Both the position numbers and the translations under genes were made by a program. Shown piece by piece: positions 12,690-25,605 of a DNA stretch of 64,000 bases. This DNA comes from Ceratotherium simum simum. Lineage: Eukaryota; Chordata; Mammalia; Perissodactyla; Rhinocerotidae. The stretch spans positions 10,457,424 to 10,521,423 of the forward strand of contig NW_004454160.1 of assembly GCF_000283155.1 (NCBI RefSeq), written 5' to 3'. Under the pieces are notes generated by a model. It worked only from the letters and a program-made list of their open reading frames with translations. It had not been told where the DNA came from and ran no database searches. Every line of letters begins with the position of its first letter. Position 1 is the stretch's first letter.

Positions 12690-12830
12690 GGGCTGGGCCA
12701 TCAACAGCATCTGCTTCGCGTGCATTGCAGCATCGAATCCTCATGACCTCTGAGGCAGGTACCGCCATCTTCTCCATTTGTCAGAGGAGACAATGGAGCT
12801 CAGCATAATCCCACAGCGAGCAGGTGGTAA
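12690..12830 (-). repeat. MIR SINE relic
   Basis: Reverse MIR with GAATCCTCATGACCTCTGAGG and ATTTGTCAGAGGAGACAATG. Confidence 0.5.
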
Positions 12831-13799
12831 AGCTTGTGTCTCTGCCGTCACTGCGTGTTGCCGCCTAAAACATCTGCTCGGTGCTTCTATGTGCCAAGCA
12901 CCAAGCAGACACCAGGGCTCCAAGGTGAATAAGGAAAGGAACAATGACTCCAAGTCAGCAACTTCTGTTGCATTGGCAGTTTCCAGTCCAACTTGTTGAA
13001 GGTCTCCTGGGTCAAGCCCTCGTAGGTCTGCACATCTAAGCCCCTGAGGAAGGTACCATCATCTCATTCTAGAAATGAGTGAACACGGAGAAGACCTGGC
13101 TGGCGTCGCACAACTGGTGGGGTGGGTTTGTCCCCAGCTCTCCGTGCTCCACTGCAGTGCTCAGCAGGCCTTTCCTCTCCTCCCTCCTTTCTCCACCCTG
13201 CTCCCCCAGCCTGGACTACACTGAGTGATACTGTTGCCAACATCCTTGGACTGTCCAGACCTTGCCCTTCCACAGCACCCAGCCCTATTCCCCAGCCTGG
13301 GTCACTCCAACCTCCATTCCTCTCTTCTGGTCCTGGCAGTCTTGGGCAGCGGAAGGAAACACCCATGGATGCCACAAACTCAGCTGGCCCTCCCTCCACC
13401 TCTACTCCCAAGTTCTCACTCTCGGCAGGTGACCCAAATTCTAGTCCATAGAGAAACTAAGCTCACAAGTCAGGAATTCCCTGACATCTTGCCCCTTTCC
13501 CCACCTGCCGATGTGCTTCCCCTCCCACCTCCCTCCTCCCCCCAACCCCCACCAAATAAGCCCCCTTGTTATTTCCGTTCTTCCTTGGAAATATCTCCAA
13601 AATCCACCCCTCCTTTGCATCTCCGCTGACCCCAACGCAGTTCAGACTCTCACCTTCCTCCAGCCCGTGGTTCAGAACTCATAGTTCATCTCCTCCATCC
13701 TGTCCCACTCCTGGGGTCCGTTCATGCCAACGCCAAAGGGGTCTTCCTTGATAAAAGGGAGGTTGAGTCTCTCCTCTGACCATCCTTTTGGAATTAAAA

Positions 13800-14185
13800 C
13801 CAGCCTCCTCAGCCCGGCATCCAAGGGCATCATGGCCTGGCCCTGCTTCTACTCCAGCCTTCTCCACTTTGCATCCTCCACTCCAGCCACACTACCCGCC
13901 ACCCTTCAACTCATCCTTCAAAACACTGGTTAAAAACCACCTCCTCCATGAAGACTTCCCAGCTTTCCCCAGCCCTGGGCAGAGACAATCCCACCTCCCT
14001 CTGTGCAACTATTACTCCCCTGGAACATATCTATGTGGATGCACCCAGCACATGTCTGTTTCCCTCTCACCGACTGTCAGAGGCAAGGAATGGGTCTCTT
14101 CTGTCCTTGTATCCCCCACCTCCAGCACACAGAGCCTCATACACAGAAGGCCTCAAATATATGTCTGTTGAATGAAGAAGATAAA
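13800..14185 (+). repeat. L2 LINE 3'-end relic
   Basis: Forward L2 3' region: ACCACCTCCTCCATGAAGAC, GGCAAGGAATGGGTCTCTTC and a terminal ATATATGTCTGTTGAATGAA. Confidence 0.6.
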
Positions 14186-15149
14186 ATTTAGACATGTTGA
14201 GCCATGCAGGAAGATGCAGGGTCCAGTACAACAGGCTATGGAAAGATATAAACCTGCCCGCAGCCTCTCTCTCACCCCCCTCTTCTCCCCTAGAGAGATG
14301 CAAATCCGAAATTACACAAAATAAATCAGAAAGTGATTCCAATCTTTACCAAAGGATCTTCTATAGTATTCCTTAAATAGCCAGCTCCCTTGGTGCATTT
14401 GAAATAAGACAGAATTTGCAAATGTGCATACACTATGTGGGAGCCTGTGGACTCCATAATGGCAGGGTAGAGGCAGCCAGTGGGTAGACAAGGTTTCTCC
14501 CAGGCCATCTGGAAGGTCTGGAGAGGAGGACCCTGTGGTGGACAAACTGTGGGATGGACAAGATTTGGGGCATACCATGGGAGATGCCCAGAGCAGAGCT
14601 AATCCAAGACGGCTTCCTGGAGGAGGCCAAGGTTTGAGTCCTCTTCTGCAGGAGACAAAAGGAAGGTGAAATGGGGAAGAGAGTGGCCTGCAACCTCTCT
14701 CCCAGGCTATAGGATTTCTGAGGAAAGGGGCAGGAGCCAGAGTTCTGAGCATAGAGGAAGAGGAGAACAAGCCGCTGCCTCCAGCCTCTCCTCCTCAGAC
14801 CCATCCACACAGCTGGGTGCTGCCCGGCACACTGGCAGCCACTGGGGAAGACATTGGGCCTGGGCTTCTAGAAGCACATGAGAGCCACAGCTCAGGCTCC
14901 AACTCTTCAAAGCCAGTGGCACTTGCAGGCAGGTGCCCTGTAACAGGGGCTCTGAGGCCCACATCTGCCAAGTCACACTTTCCAAACCAGGCTCCCTGGT
15001 CTAGAGAGTCCCAGTGTCCTAATGGGCCATGAGGACAGAAGCTTTGGAAGTAGGGGAGTGCTAGGAAGCTGAGAGACCCCTGCCTCTGTGCCTGGAGCTC
15101 CTGTTGGCTTCCCCAAGGGGGACAGTGGGGGCACCTTGCTGGGCCCTGA

Positions 15150-15275
15150 AATCATATTTGGAGCCTGGAAATTTCATAATTTTTCCCATGTAATCGCTTG
15201 CCTTAATTATCCAATTAGCATGAGAAAATGTAATTGTGTAATCCGAGCATGCAATCAGACAATGAGTGCCACAAC
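15150..15275. promoter_or_regulatory. Homeodomain-site cluster beside the assembly gap
   Basis: In about 80 bases there are at least six TAAT/ATTA cores: CATAATTT, GTAATCGC, TTAATTAT, CAATTAGC, GTAATTGTG and GTAATCCG, the last being an OTX/PITX-type TAATCC. TAATTATCCAATTA places two cores in inverted orientation with a six-base spacer. Another TAATTG occurs at about 15392. The block is unique sequence about 3.4 kb upstream of the UBL4B start and 37 kb upstream of ALX3. Confidence 0.4.
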
Positions 15276-15429
15276 TGGGGGGAGGATTGGAGAGAATGAG
15301 AGGGTTTGTGACTTGAGGGAAAGGAATGAATGTGTGCAGAGAGAATGCTGGACTGTGGTGGCTCAGATCCCTCTCACAAACAACAGCAAATGTAATTGTG
15401 ATCCTGGGGCACAAGCACGGTGTCTGCGG

Positions 15430-15529
15430 NNNNNNNNNNNNNNNNNNNNNNNNNNNNNNNNNNNNNNNNNNNNNNNNNNNNNNNNNNNNNNNNNNNNNNN
15501 NNNNNNNNNNNNNNNNNNNNNNNNNNNNN
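15430..15529. other. Assembly gap (100 N)
   Basis: Exactly 100 N, the conventional filler for a gap of unknown size. Open frames that appear to cross it are meaningless. The sequence resumes in a G-rich run. Confidence 0.99.
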
Positions 15530-15560
15530 GGGGGGTGGGGGCGGGGGGTGGTTGGGACAG
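15530..15560 (+). other. G-quadruplex-prone G-run at the gap edge
   Basis: G6-T-G5-C-G6-TGGTT-G3 satisfies the four-G-run quadruplex pattern on the plus strand. It abuts the N run and is a likely reason why sequencing failed there. Confidence 0.8.
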
Positions 15561-18500
15561 GTCTGTGAACACCAGGTGCCCGGAGCCTTTGGCAGTACTC
15601 CTGAACAGGCTGACTGGACATTGATGCACGGAAGGCGTGAACTCCACAGGACAAAAGCCAAGTGTCCAGCTGCAGCCTGGGGCCTGCCTGGAGCAAGCCA
15701 GGTTCTTGAGTCTTGTCTGCCTACTCTGTCTAACAGAGTGTGCTCAGCACCCAGCCTCCCTCTCAGGGTCGCTGTGAGGGCCCAAAGGGGCAGGTGCCTG
15801 ACCCATGAAGACATTCAGCAGGTATTTATATAAACTTACAAATGTAAGCATGAGCTCTGTCACCCCCAACTGTCAGGGAAGACCCCACTGCACTAGAAAC
15901 GTGCCCCAAGCGTGACTCCCACAGGCTGGGGTGAGCGCCCACTGCCTGCACAGGTAGCCAGCCAAGCAGTCTTGCAGACCTGGCCGGCCAAGGGGGAGGA
16001 TGGGGCCTGAGACGCTTGCTGACAGCTGGGGTGCCCTGGGCTATGGGAGGTCTATGACCACGCCCTGGGGCTGCATGAAAGGCTCATCAAAAAGATACAG
16101 TATGACCTCTGCCCACCTCACTCCCCGGGCAAGTTATCAAGTTATTGCACTGTACTAACATCAGGCTGGCCTTCCAGAGGAGGCTGGGGGGGAAACTGAG
16201 AGTCAGAGAAGAGAGAAACAATGAGGGAGACAAAGCGAGCAGAAGACAGACAGATGGAGCAAGAGAAACAGCAGAGAGGGGAGGGGCCTGGAGAACAGGG
16301 AGGTTGCGTGCAGGAGATGCTCAAAAAGGGGAGAAGGACAGAAGGGGAAAGGGAGCAGGTGGAGAGAAGGGCAGGGCAGAGGAGCAGCCCACAGCACAGC
16401 GGGAGGAGGGGACGAAAGGACACTTGTGCCAGGAAAGAGAAGAAGTAGCAGCAAGGAACTGCAATGCAAAAAAAGAACAATAAATACCTCTGCCGGCCCC
16501 CTGCTCAGAACACTGTCCCTCTTCCCCTCTCCTTACAGGCCGGAAATGGTTCACGGGAAAACTTTGGCAGGGGAAGTGGAGTCCGGGCAGCTGCTCACTG
16601 ACAGCGGGGTGGAGAGTCTGAAATCATGGTTCCGGCACCCCCTGCCTCCCCATCCCCACGCCAGCCCCACAACTCAACAGCATTTCCTGAGCATCCATGA
16701 GCTGCGCGTGCTCTGCAAGACCCCGAGGAGAGAGAGAGCACTGACTAGCAGGCGGGGTGGTCGCTGGCAAGTCCCCAGACACAGCCCCGGGGCAAGGGCT
16801 GTCCTCAGGCTCACCACCGTGCTCCTTAAGACCCACTCAGCCTGTGCTGCCTCCTGTGGCTGTCACCAGGGACCCCTGCTCCTTTGAGGAAGGGTCTCTC
16901 ACGGCTGCTCTGTGCGCAGTCAGGCCTAGCCGAGGACAGGACAGGCAGCTCTTTAAGCTGCCCCTCCCCCGGGCTGCCCTCCGTGGTGCCTAGCACACAG
17001 TAGGTGCTTGGCAGGTAAATGAGGCTCATTGCCCACCCTCATTCACTGGCTGGCACTGACTGCCTCAGCAGCTCCATTAAACTGGGTCCAGTACCCCAAA
17101 GCCCCCCCACCCCAGATCTTAGGGAGCTGAGGCTGAGGCATATGGGCCCCAGCCTGGACGAACAGAGCTCAAGCGAGCTGGAGCAGAAGGAGGGCATCAG
17201 ATGGCATGGGGCCACAGGAGCCATCCCAGCCCTGCCCTTGCTGACTGGGTGGCCCGGGCTCTCTCCAGGTCTTGGTCCTTGCACCCAACAACCTCAGTCC
17301 TGCCCTACACTGCTGTCCTGGAGCCCTGGAGAAGTCAAACACAGGTTGGGGGCAGCTCAGGAGCCCAGCCCAGAGCGGGTTCAGACTCATACCTTCTGGA
17401 AAACCTAGTGGGGCTGCAGCCTGCTGTGACCACTAGATGTCACTGGTGACCTCCCAGGCTGGCTCCAGCAACGAATGCCAACCAAGCTGGCTTGGGGCCT
17501 CCGCCCCCTTGGGCCTAGGCACACAGGACTGGAACGGGGTCCAGAGCCTCATCCTCTGGGGAGGGGAGACGAGCCCCCTCCTCCCGCAGATTACCGGTCA
17601 TCCCTGGCCCACCCTTGCGGGTCATGCTCCCAGCACGGACATCAGTGTCCCCCTGAGCTGGACACTGTGCCAGGTGCTGAGGCAGGAAGATAGGACAGTA
17701 AGACGGGTCCCTGTGGGGGGGACACATGTACTTAAACTTGTCATTTTGGCATTATTCAGACACTTTACCATGGAGGGGAAGGAACTCCTGACTCCAACAG
17801 GAAGTGGGGCCAGGTCAGAGAGGCTTCAGCAGGGAGGGTCCTTGGGTGGGCCTGAAGGAGCAAGAGATGCCCCAGGAAGGGCGTCCTGGCTGGGGGACCA
17901 GCACAGGAAAGTCCACATGGAGAGTGTGGGGCTTGGTGTGGCTGGAGTGCGGTGGATGGCAGGGGGAGGCAGGACTGGCAGGAGGTGAGAGATGGGGCAG
18001 GATAAGACGCACAGGGGCCAGTCGCCTTCACAGAAGGGTTCTTTACTGGGCCCCAACTTCTCTGAGTTAAACACATCACACCCTGAATCCCTGCAGTGCA
18101 CACAGGAGTCCTGAGGGAGCAGCCCACAGCTACTGCTCACTCACTCTCACACACATGCACAAACGCACACACACTCTGCCAGCCTAAGCCGGATCAACGA
18201 AGGGGCTTCTTTCCTGCGCTCTGAGCTCCACCAGGGCTGCAGGGAAGCCAGGATCCCATCCAGCCCTATGCTGCCCAGAGTGAGTTCTCTCCTCTCTCAG
18301 TGCCTTCTCTGGGGAGCCCTGGTGTGGCTGGTGGCATCATCAGTCAGGGGTGCTTCAACTGTGATCCACACAGGGCGTCCCTCCAGCCCACGAGCACCCT
18401 GGGCTGTGTAATTTCAGCTGATAAGAAACAGTCTGCTTCAGCCTGTAGCCATGTCACTGTGCCGTTCATTTAAACATACTAAATGTGCTCTGAACTTGAG

Positions 18501-21500
18501 CACAGTGGTATTATAAACCCTCAGGGAGTCAGCAAGATGACTCCTCAGACAAGGGACCATCAGCGGGCCCTGGGAATTAGGGGAAGGCTCAGACCCATGG
18601 GGCCCCGAGTTGGTTATTCACTCATGCATCCGTGCTTGTGTTCCACAGACATTCTTTACACACTAAACACATGCCAGGCGTTTGCACTAGCCTGTGGTGA
18701 GTGACCTCTGCTCTGCAGATTTACCAGGATCGAGAGGTACTACTCAGACTGGATTCGGACTTGGTAGGTGAGAGAGGGAGAAGCAGTTTTCTTCAGTCCT
18801 AGAAGGAAACCTAGTCCTAGGAGCGAGCAGCTCCAGGAAGAAAGCTTAGGCAGCACCAGCCTTTGCCAGCTCATCAATGTGCTTCAGGGCAGGACAGAGG
18901 GACCCACTATGACAAGCCTTCTTCCTGGCCAGCTCAAGAAAGTCTTCCAGGAGGCTGTGGACGGCACCCGCTCAGATAGTATCAGAGGGCCGGGGAGGGA
19001 TCTGTGGGGCCAAACAGGAAACTACCTTCCTCGCTTGGGGCCAGGGAGTGGGGAGAGCTGCAGGGCCCTGGTGGCTGAAGCCGAGGCTGATATGCCAGCG
19101 GGGTGGAGCATTATGAGGAAGATTCTGGTTCATTAGGATTGGTGTTCTGTAACTCATCAGGTGTCCTCCAGTTCTTGAGTACTATTATCCCCTTAGTTTC
19201 CTTATAAAGTACTTCCTGAAAAGTCTGTAATCTTGTCTTAGTTGCAACAATAAGAACAAAAGATTTATTCATGTGTAGGCCAGATTACATGGAGAATGAA
19301 GGGGCTTCTGGGTCAGGCGAAATGGTGGCAGCTACAGAGAACCAGCTGAGGGCCAGAGGGGTCCTGGAGGGCCTGGCATCAGTGGGTACCCCTCCAGGAA
19401 CAGCTTTGATGAATGCTCCCCTCCCTCCATGGGTGGCTGTTCCTTTGAAGATCTGTGTCATCAATCAGAGTGGTAGAGACTCTCCACTATGCAGCAAAGA
19501 TCAAACACAATGCATTAAAAGTGAGGACAGAGGGGGTGCCCGCCGGGCCCTGCCCTGAACACCTCCTGTTCTTGTTGGTCTTGCAAGTCCACAGCTGGGT
19601 CTGGATGGAGAAGCCTGTGGCCACTCTAAAGATGCAGCCACACTGATTCTGCAGGTTCAAAGGGGCCGCTTGTTGTTCCTGGAGAGATGCCAAGGCTGGT
19701 CCTTCAACAAGGCAGCTTGTGCCATCCTTTCAGCCTGACTATCCTTGGATCAGATTCTTGCCCATCAGCCCCCTTCTCTCAATTGAGCTAAAGGCATGCT
19801 CCTGCCAGGGAAGATGGCATGAACCAGCTGCATGACCTTTGCCCCAAAGGATGCTGGGACCAAAATGGAGGTCCAGAGGGAAAAGAGGGAAGAAATCTGG
19901 GAATACACCAGGTGAGGATGGGCTTGGGGGAACAAAGTTACCTGGGAGGCAGGCCTCTGTCAGGAGAAGAGGGACGGAATTACAGCTAAAGAAGGCAGCT
20001 AGTGAACTTGGATTTTATTTGGGCCTGCTTAACCCCAAGGAAGCCCAATTGGCAGGTGGGGCATTGGGCTAGACAGATTGCTGGTTATTGTAGTAGTTGA
20101 TTCCTGCTCTTCCAGTGGGCAGCACTAACCACAAGTAGCCAGTCATTAGAAAAGGCTGGAGCCAAAAGAAGAGGGAGAAAATGCTAACCCAACCTACAGC
20201 TGATTGGATGTTCCTGGGAGCAGCGCAGGTGGTATCAACCAATGGAAAAACTCAAGACCCATCAGGGGCTGCCTCAGCCTCCCTGGGAGATTGTCAGAAC
20301 TCCTTCAACTGAGTCATTCCTGGTATTGAAACCCAAACGATGAGCTGCTGGACCGGCAGCCTGAAATCTGAGCTGATGGCCCTCCCAGGGACACCAACAT
20401 GGGCTCAGGAGCTTCTGCCCTGCGTTGCCTCCTCAGCTGTAAGACTATCACACTGGCCCGACTGCCCTTTGTCCATTAAGTCCATCCCCTAACAAATGTT
20501 CCTGGGACTCCTACATAAGTCAGCCCATTATTCTCACTCACAGGGATCTGATTACGAGTTAAGTGTCTGGGAAGGGGCAGAGCTCATGATCAGGCAGGGA
20601 GTGCAGAGCAGTGGGGACCAGATCCGAGGGTGGCAGGGCTGGCAAGAGCAGTATGTGGGCTCTTTGCCGTGTAGAGGACTCGAGAATGTCCAGGGAGTCA
20701 TGAGCCAGCTGTCAGCCTGCCCTCCCTTGGCCTCTCCAAAAGACTGGCCCCACTGACACCCTGAACATACCTGTGCCTTCCCACCCAGCAGAGCTCTGCA
20801 CCTCATATTCAGTAACTGCTGGCTCCAGGCTGTCTCTGGCATTTGTAATTGCCTGGGCACAAGGCGCTCAGAAGAGGCTTGAGAGGCAGTGGGCAGGTGG
20901 CCAGATCATGGGAGGGCCACAGTGAACGGAGGCTAAGAGGTGCCCTAGCTCTGTACACCAGCTTCTGGGCAGGATGGCAGCTGCCCACAGATGCCAGTGT
21001 CTGTCAGGAGTAGAGCATCTGCAGCGACAGCCCAAGGGCCAGGAAACAGGGTGTGGGAGGCCTGTGAGGTGCCACTGGGCTCCCTGCCAGCTGTGGGTCC
21101 AGATGGGAAGAGGAAGCCTCCAGCCTGGACAGCAGTGGGGAAATGGAAAAGAGGCCCCTGCCTATGGGTTCTGACTAAGTGTGTGTGCTGGATATTGGGT
21201 CTTCAGCCCTATGACCCTCTGGCCCCTTGGCTGAGCAAAGGCAGAAGTCATGACCAGGCTGAGTTCTTTGCCAGACAGGAACCAATGGCCCAAGAATGGG
21301 GTCTGGTGGGAATTCGTGGGTTGGTGAATAGGCTCTTTTCTCCAAGCTGCTTCAGGGTCACAAAATGGTTGGTGCAGGAATGTCCCGAGCTGTCTAAAAT
21401 AACAGTGCACCCTCTCAAGCTCCCACTTATGCCTGACCCCTACCCACCACCCTGCAAGGATATGGCTGGGGAGAAAGGTGAAGGGGGATCTCAGTGCAGA

Positions 21501-23824
21501 AGGATTTATGATAACATTTAGGGAGAAATTTCTAATATGAGGCCGGGATTTTGCTTCCTGCAAACTTTTAGCTATAAAGATAACAAGCCCTGTTTACTTG
21601 AATCAAGTCAGATGCAGAATTAGCTAGAAGCAAGTGGATGGGCAAGATGAGCTTGACAAGCAGATGACCTTGGCAAGCCTTCAGGGTGAACTCAGGCAGG
21701 GGTGCCTGGACAGAAAGACCCCTGCCCTCTTGCCCACCAGGCCTCACACTAACGCAATGGGAAAAGGCCAATGGAAATGTAGTCACCATGTTCTAACCAA
21801 CAGAAGAGGTGATCAGGAGGTCCTGCTGCAGCCTAGCCTGGGGACCCCTGGGTTGTAGAATCATAGTTGTCAGAGGGAAAGGGAGCTGAAAGAGCAGGTT
21901 CTGCCACCCCCATCAAGACAATGGGGCTCAGAGAGGTAACTTGCTAATTTCAGCCCTATTTCCAAGAGGTTTCCCTGCCCATGGACCTCTGGAGAGAATG
22001 CCTTCCAGGAGAAGAGCTGGCACCAAGCCCAAGGAAGTGAGGCAGGACAGCCATGGGGAGCCGGGTGTGGGGAGTGGTCCCCAAGGCCCCAGCCAAGTTT
22101 CTGGGCCCCAGATGAAGAGGGAATCGCCGGTTCACCCTGGAGGAGAATAGTCAGTCACCCCGTAAAAGTTTATTTTTATACATGTCTGATCTATTTCACA
22201 TCCGCTCAGATATTTTGACACATATACAGGAAATGTAACTCTCCCCCATATGGCAGTGTTTGGTTGGCCAGACCTGGGGAAACTCAATAGGGTCACAGAG
22301 GAGCAGAGGGGAGTTGCAGCGTCAGGGAAGAATGCCAGAGGCCTGAGGCTGAGATGGGCACCTGGGGCCAGCAGGCTGGGGACAGGGGTCATGGTGAGGT
22401 CAATACAGAAATCCCTCTGCCTGGGTACAGAGCCCCTCGGCCCCGTGCCTAGGAGGCTGAGTGTGCTCCGGCTGCTGCTCCCCAGGAGGGATGGGCTGAG
22501 GATGAAGCAGCCCAGAAGAGGGTAACTGGAGAGAATGGCCCAGGGCATTTGTCTGTTTGAAAGGCGAAGACACGTAGGGTCTGAGAGGCCAAGGCTGAGA
22601 CACCTCGGACATCAGCAAAGGAGCAGGGCTTTCCCCCACATCTCGGCATCCTGGCATCAGGAAACCCACAGCTCAAATGAAACAAAGGCTCTGAGCTGGG
22701 CACTACCCAACTGGCCCTTCCTCAAGTCACCGAGCTTGCGTGGACCTCAACATCCTCATATAGAAATTGGGGTTGATATTACCCAGCTGGGAGGCTGGGA
22801 GGATTCAAGGAAAGAATGCATGTACTGTTTCTCCAAAGGTCTGACAAAGGAGAAGAGCTGGGCAAATGCTAGTTCTCTCTCTCTCCTGAACTATAAAATG
22901 GGGAGGATAGTGGTATCTCCTGTGCAGGGAGGATGAAATGGGACAATGTATGTGAATCACCCGGCATAACGCCTGGCTCCAGGGGTGGCCAGTGAACTTG
23001 GTTCTTTCTTCAGTTCTATTCAATAGGCACCCAGCTCAGAGTTCAGAGAGAGAGAACCCATCAGGTCTTTAAATGATGCCGACAGGCCCTGGAGGGGTGT
23101 GAGCACAGGATCCTGCGGAAGAACAGGGAGGGGCACCTTCCCCCTCCAGACAATCAGAGGAGGTCCTTCTCAGCTCTCCCAGAGAGAAAAGTAAACCTGT
23201 GCAGCTCTCCATTCCAAAAGGGACACGGGGCTGGAACAACACACTGATTTTTGAGGGGCTTTTCTCTTTTTTTTTCTTGAAGCTTATATTCATGGACACC
23301 ACATTCCTACAGGGTGCCCCATGGAGGCAGGCTGACAGTTGGGCATCCCTAACTCATGGAGTTGAGATAGGGGCAGAGCCCTGCTCTCTCCCATGATCCC
23401 TTGGTGCTGGCATCAGACACAGGGCATGGGTGAGTCTGGCTGTGGAACAATCTCTCCTAATGAAGTCATTGGGGTTGTCCTAGTCCTATGTGCTTAAAAA
23501 CCACACAGGCAGCCTGGCCTTTGCCTCTTGAGAGCTCTGCCTCTGTCTCCAGTGCCTCCTTTCCCCAGTTGTGGATGCTGCTGGTCTGCAGTATGTCACC
23601 GCCTTAGTCACCACAGCCCTAGGGAGCTGATTCAGGATCTCCAAGAACCAAGGAGAAGCCTCACAGTCCCCGCTTGGTAAATGGAGCTTGACAGCCAAGA
23701 AGTTGCTAAGCCGTCCCCCCTTCCTCCCTCCTCCTCTGGGACCCAGAGGGTCAAAGCCCCAAAGAGCCCAGGGAGTATCAGTAGGTGGAGGCTGCATTTG
23801 GCCTCACCTCACCCCGTTCCCCCA
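15561..23824. other. Intergenic DNA, mostly unassigned
   Basis: No gene was seen. A GA-rich run lies at about 16190-16470. About 19130-20360 looks like old degraded repeat material that I cannot name. About 21520-21640 and 22150-22260 are AT-rich and unique-looking and may be conserved. Two MIR scraps lie at about 22740-22990. Confidence 0.5.
17430..17441 (+). promoter_or_regulatory. Weaker CTCF-like motif
   Basis: CCACTAGATGTC resembles the CTCF form CCACTAGATGGC, with one mismatch at a position that is usually G. This is a single, unsupported motif match. Confidence 0.2.
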
Positions 23825-23965
23825 CCCTCCTCCCTGTAAATCCTGGCGACACAACAGGAAGGCCCTTTAACTAGCACATAAAAGTGCTTTGGGCTTTCAA
23901 AGGCCCTCATTGCGTTTACAGGGAGCCCAAGACTTTTACGGGCCATTTCCAGGCCCCCTCCCCCT
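23825..23965. promoter_or_regulatory. Candidate conserved non-coding block
   Basis: Unique sequence with CCTTTAACTAGC, ATAAAAGTGCTTTGGG and CTTTCAAAGG, preceded by GTAAATCC and followed by GCGTTTACAGGG and CTTTTACGGG. Retained CpGs in unmethylatable-looking context and the lack of repeat similarity suggest constraint. No gene assignment is possible. Confidence 0.25.
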
Positions 23966-25109
23966 GACCTACTGATACATCTGGGTTTCTGGCTGTGGTG
24001 TGGGAATTGTCGCAGCCCAAGCCAAGTGACCATGGGACAGGGAAGGAGGATGAGAGACCCCTGAACCTGGGAGGCGATGATGACTGGGCAAGACCAGGCT
24101 GGCCACCCACCCGCCCACCCTCTATGGGCCAGGCAGTCTGCTAGGATCCCCCTCTGATTCGCCTCTGTCCTTCCCATAGAGTACACAATAAAGACTCACA
24201 AAGTTATTCATCAATTGACTGATTTGCAGTCACAATAACCACAGATCAGTCTTGGAAGGGACCCAGCAAACACCTCTGAAGGGGAGTGAGGGCCCTGTCC
24301 TGAGAGGTTTTCAGCCCATTCTGGAGGTGGCCAGGCAGGCGAGCTGTCCAGACTAGAATTCAAACAGTGATCTTTAAGATCTTGTTTAGCCCCGAAAGAC
24401 TGGGAAGCTATAGACTTCTAAGGACTTAGGAGAAAGAATTATTAAGAACATGTAAGAAAGAATATACTAAGAATTACTAAAGAGCTAATCTCCCCAATGC
24501 AGAACTGGGCTTCCCCAGCCAGTGGCCTCGTGGAAGAGCCCAGGAGAGTTCTTCCCCACCTGGGCCTCTGATCCTAGCTGGTCCAGAGACTTCTCTGGCT
24601 ATAAGTGTGGGGGTGGTGGGAGTGGGCGGTTTCTCAGCCTGGGAGCTGACAGAGGCCTGGTGGACAGGAAGAAGAGGCCCGGATCTCTGCCTGCTCCCAC
24701 CTTCTCCTGCCTGAGGACCTCAGCCAGGGAGAACTCCTAGCCCTACAGGCCCCCAAGGCAGACGCCAAGGCCCTCTCTGGGGTCTGGCAGCTGTCCCCTC
24801 TGGGCCCCTGCCCGTCCCTGCCCACTGCCCCCTCCTTCTTGACTCTCTTCTCTCTGTCTAGCTCTTTCTCTGCTACTTTTTTTTCTTCGTAGCAGTTTTT
24901 CCTCTCCCTCCTCATTCTTCCCTTTTCATAGTCTCTGGTCTCAGTCCTACCCGCATTCTCCACACCGTTCCATTTTGTTTTGATCTCTTCTTTCTCCCCT
25001 TTTCTTTTTATTTGATCTAATCATCTTCCTTTCTCTCTTGGACCAGACTGTCTCTTAAGGTCTAATTTAACGATGAAATCACATAATTTTAAGATTAAAT
25101 AAGCATATG

Positions 25110-25280
25110 CCATGCACAGTCAGGCACTTTCACATTTATTATGACATTTAAACTTTACAAGCATTCTCTGAGGTTGAGTTTGCTCCCATTTTACAGGTGC
25201 AAAACTGAGGCTTGGAGAACAGACATGATTTGCTTAGAATCACACAGCTATTAGATGACGGATCTAACATTACCTCCACC
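25110..25280 (-). repeat. MIR SINE relic
   Basis: Reverse MIR with CCATTTTACAGGTGCAAAAC and GAATCACACAGCTATTAGAT. Confidence 0.65.
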
Positions 25281-25399
25281 TGCCTTCAGTAATAACAAGA
25301 ATAATCAAGGCTTCCTATAGCAGCTGTATATAGTATAGCGCCAGAATATAACATAGTATATACAAAATACAGATAGTATATTTAGCAAAGTATACAGTA

Positions 25400-25605
25400 C
25401 AGTGCCAGATACGGTTCTCAGGGTTTGTGGTCTAAGCACACACATTCTCACCACAATCGTATGAGGTAGGTACCACTACTACCCCCATTTTACAGATGAT
25501 GAAACTGAGGTGCAAAGAGATTCAATAACTTGCCCACGGTCACACACCTAGGAAGTGGCAGAGCAAGATTCAAAGCCAGGCACTTGGCCTCCAGACTCTG
25601 CATGC
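25400..25605 (-). repeat. MIR SINE relic, nearly complete
   Basis: Reverse MIR containing the conserved core: CCATTTTACAGATGATGAAA, then AACTTGCCCACGGTCACACA and AGGAAGTGGCAGAGCAAGAT. Confidence 0.75.

Larger units (their letters stand above)
11727..15429. other. Intergenic DNA upstream of UBL4B to the assembly gap
   Basis: A purine-rich run lies at about 11985-12110, an old repeat-like phrase at about 12115-12240, MIR scraps at 12690-12830 and 13020-13115, and a pyrimidine-rich stretch at 13450-13720 before the L2 relic. No exon was recognised. Confidence 0.55.

Noticed and set aside
15061..15833. Open frames spanning the N run
   Set aside because: They exist only because N was translated as X across an assembly gap.
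20202..20245. Inverted ATTGG and CCAATGG pair suggesting an NF-Y promoter
   Set aside because: The pair sits in degraded, apparently repeat-derived DNA with no CpG island, transcription start or exon nearby.
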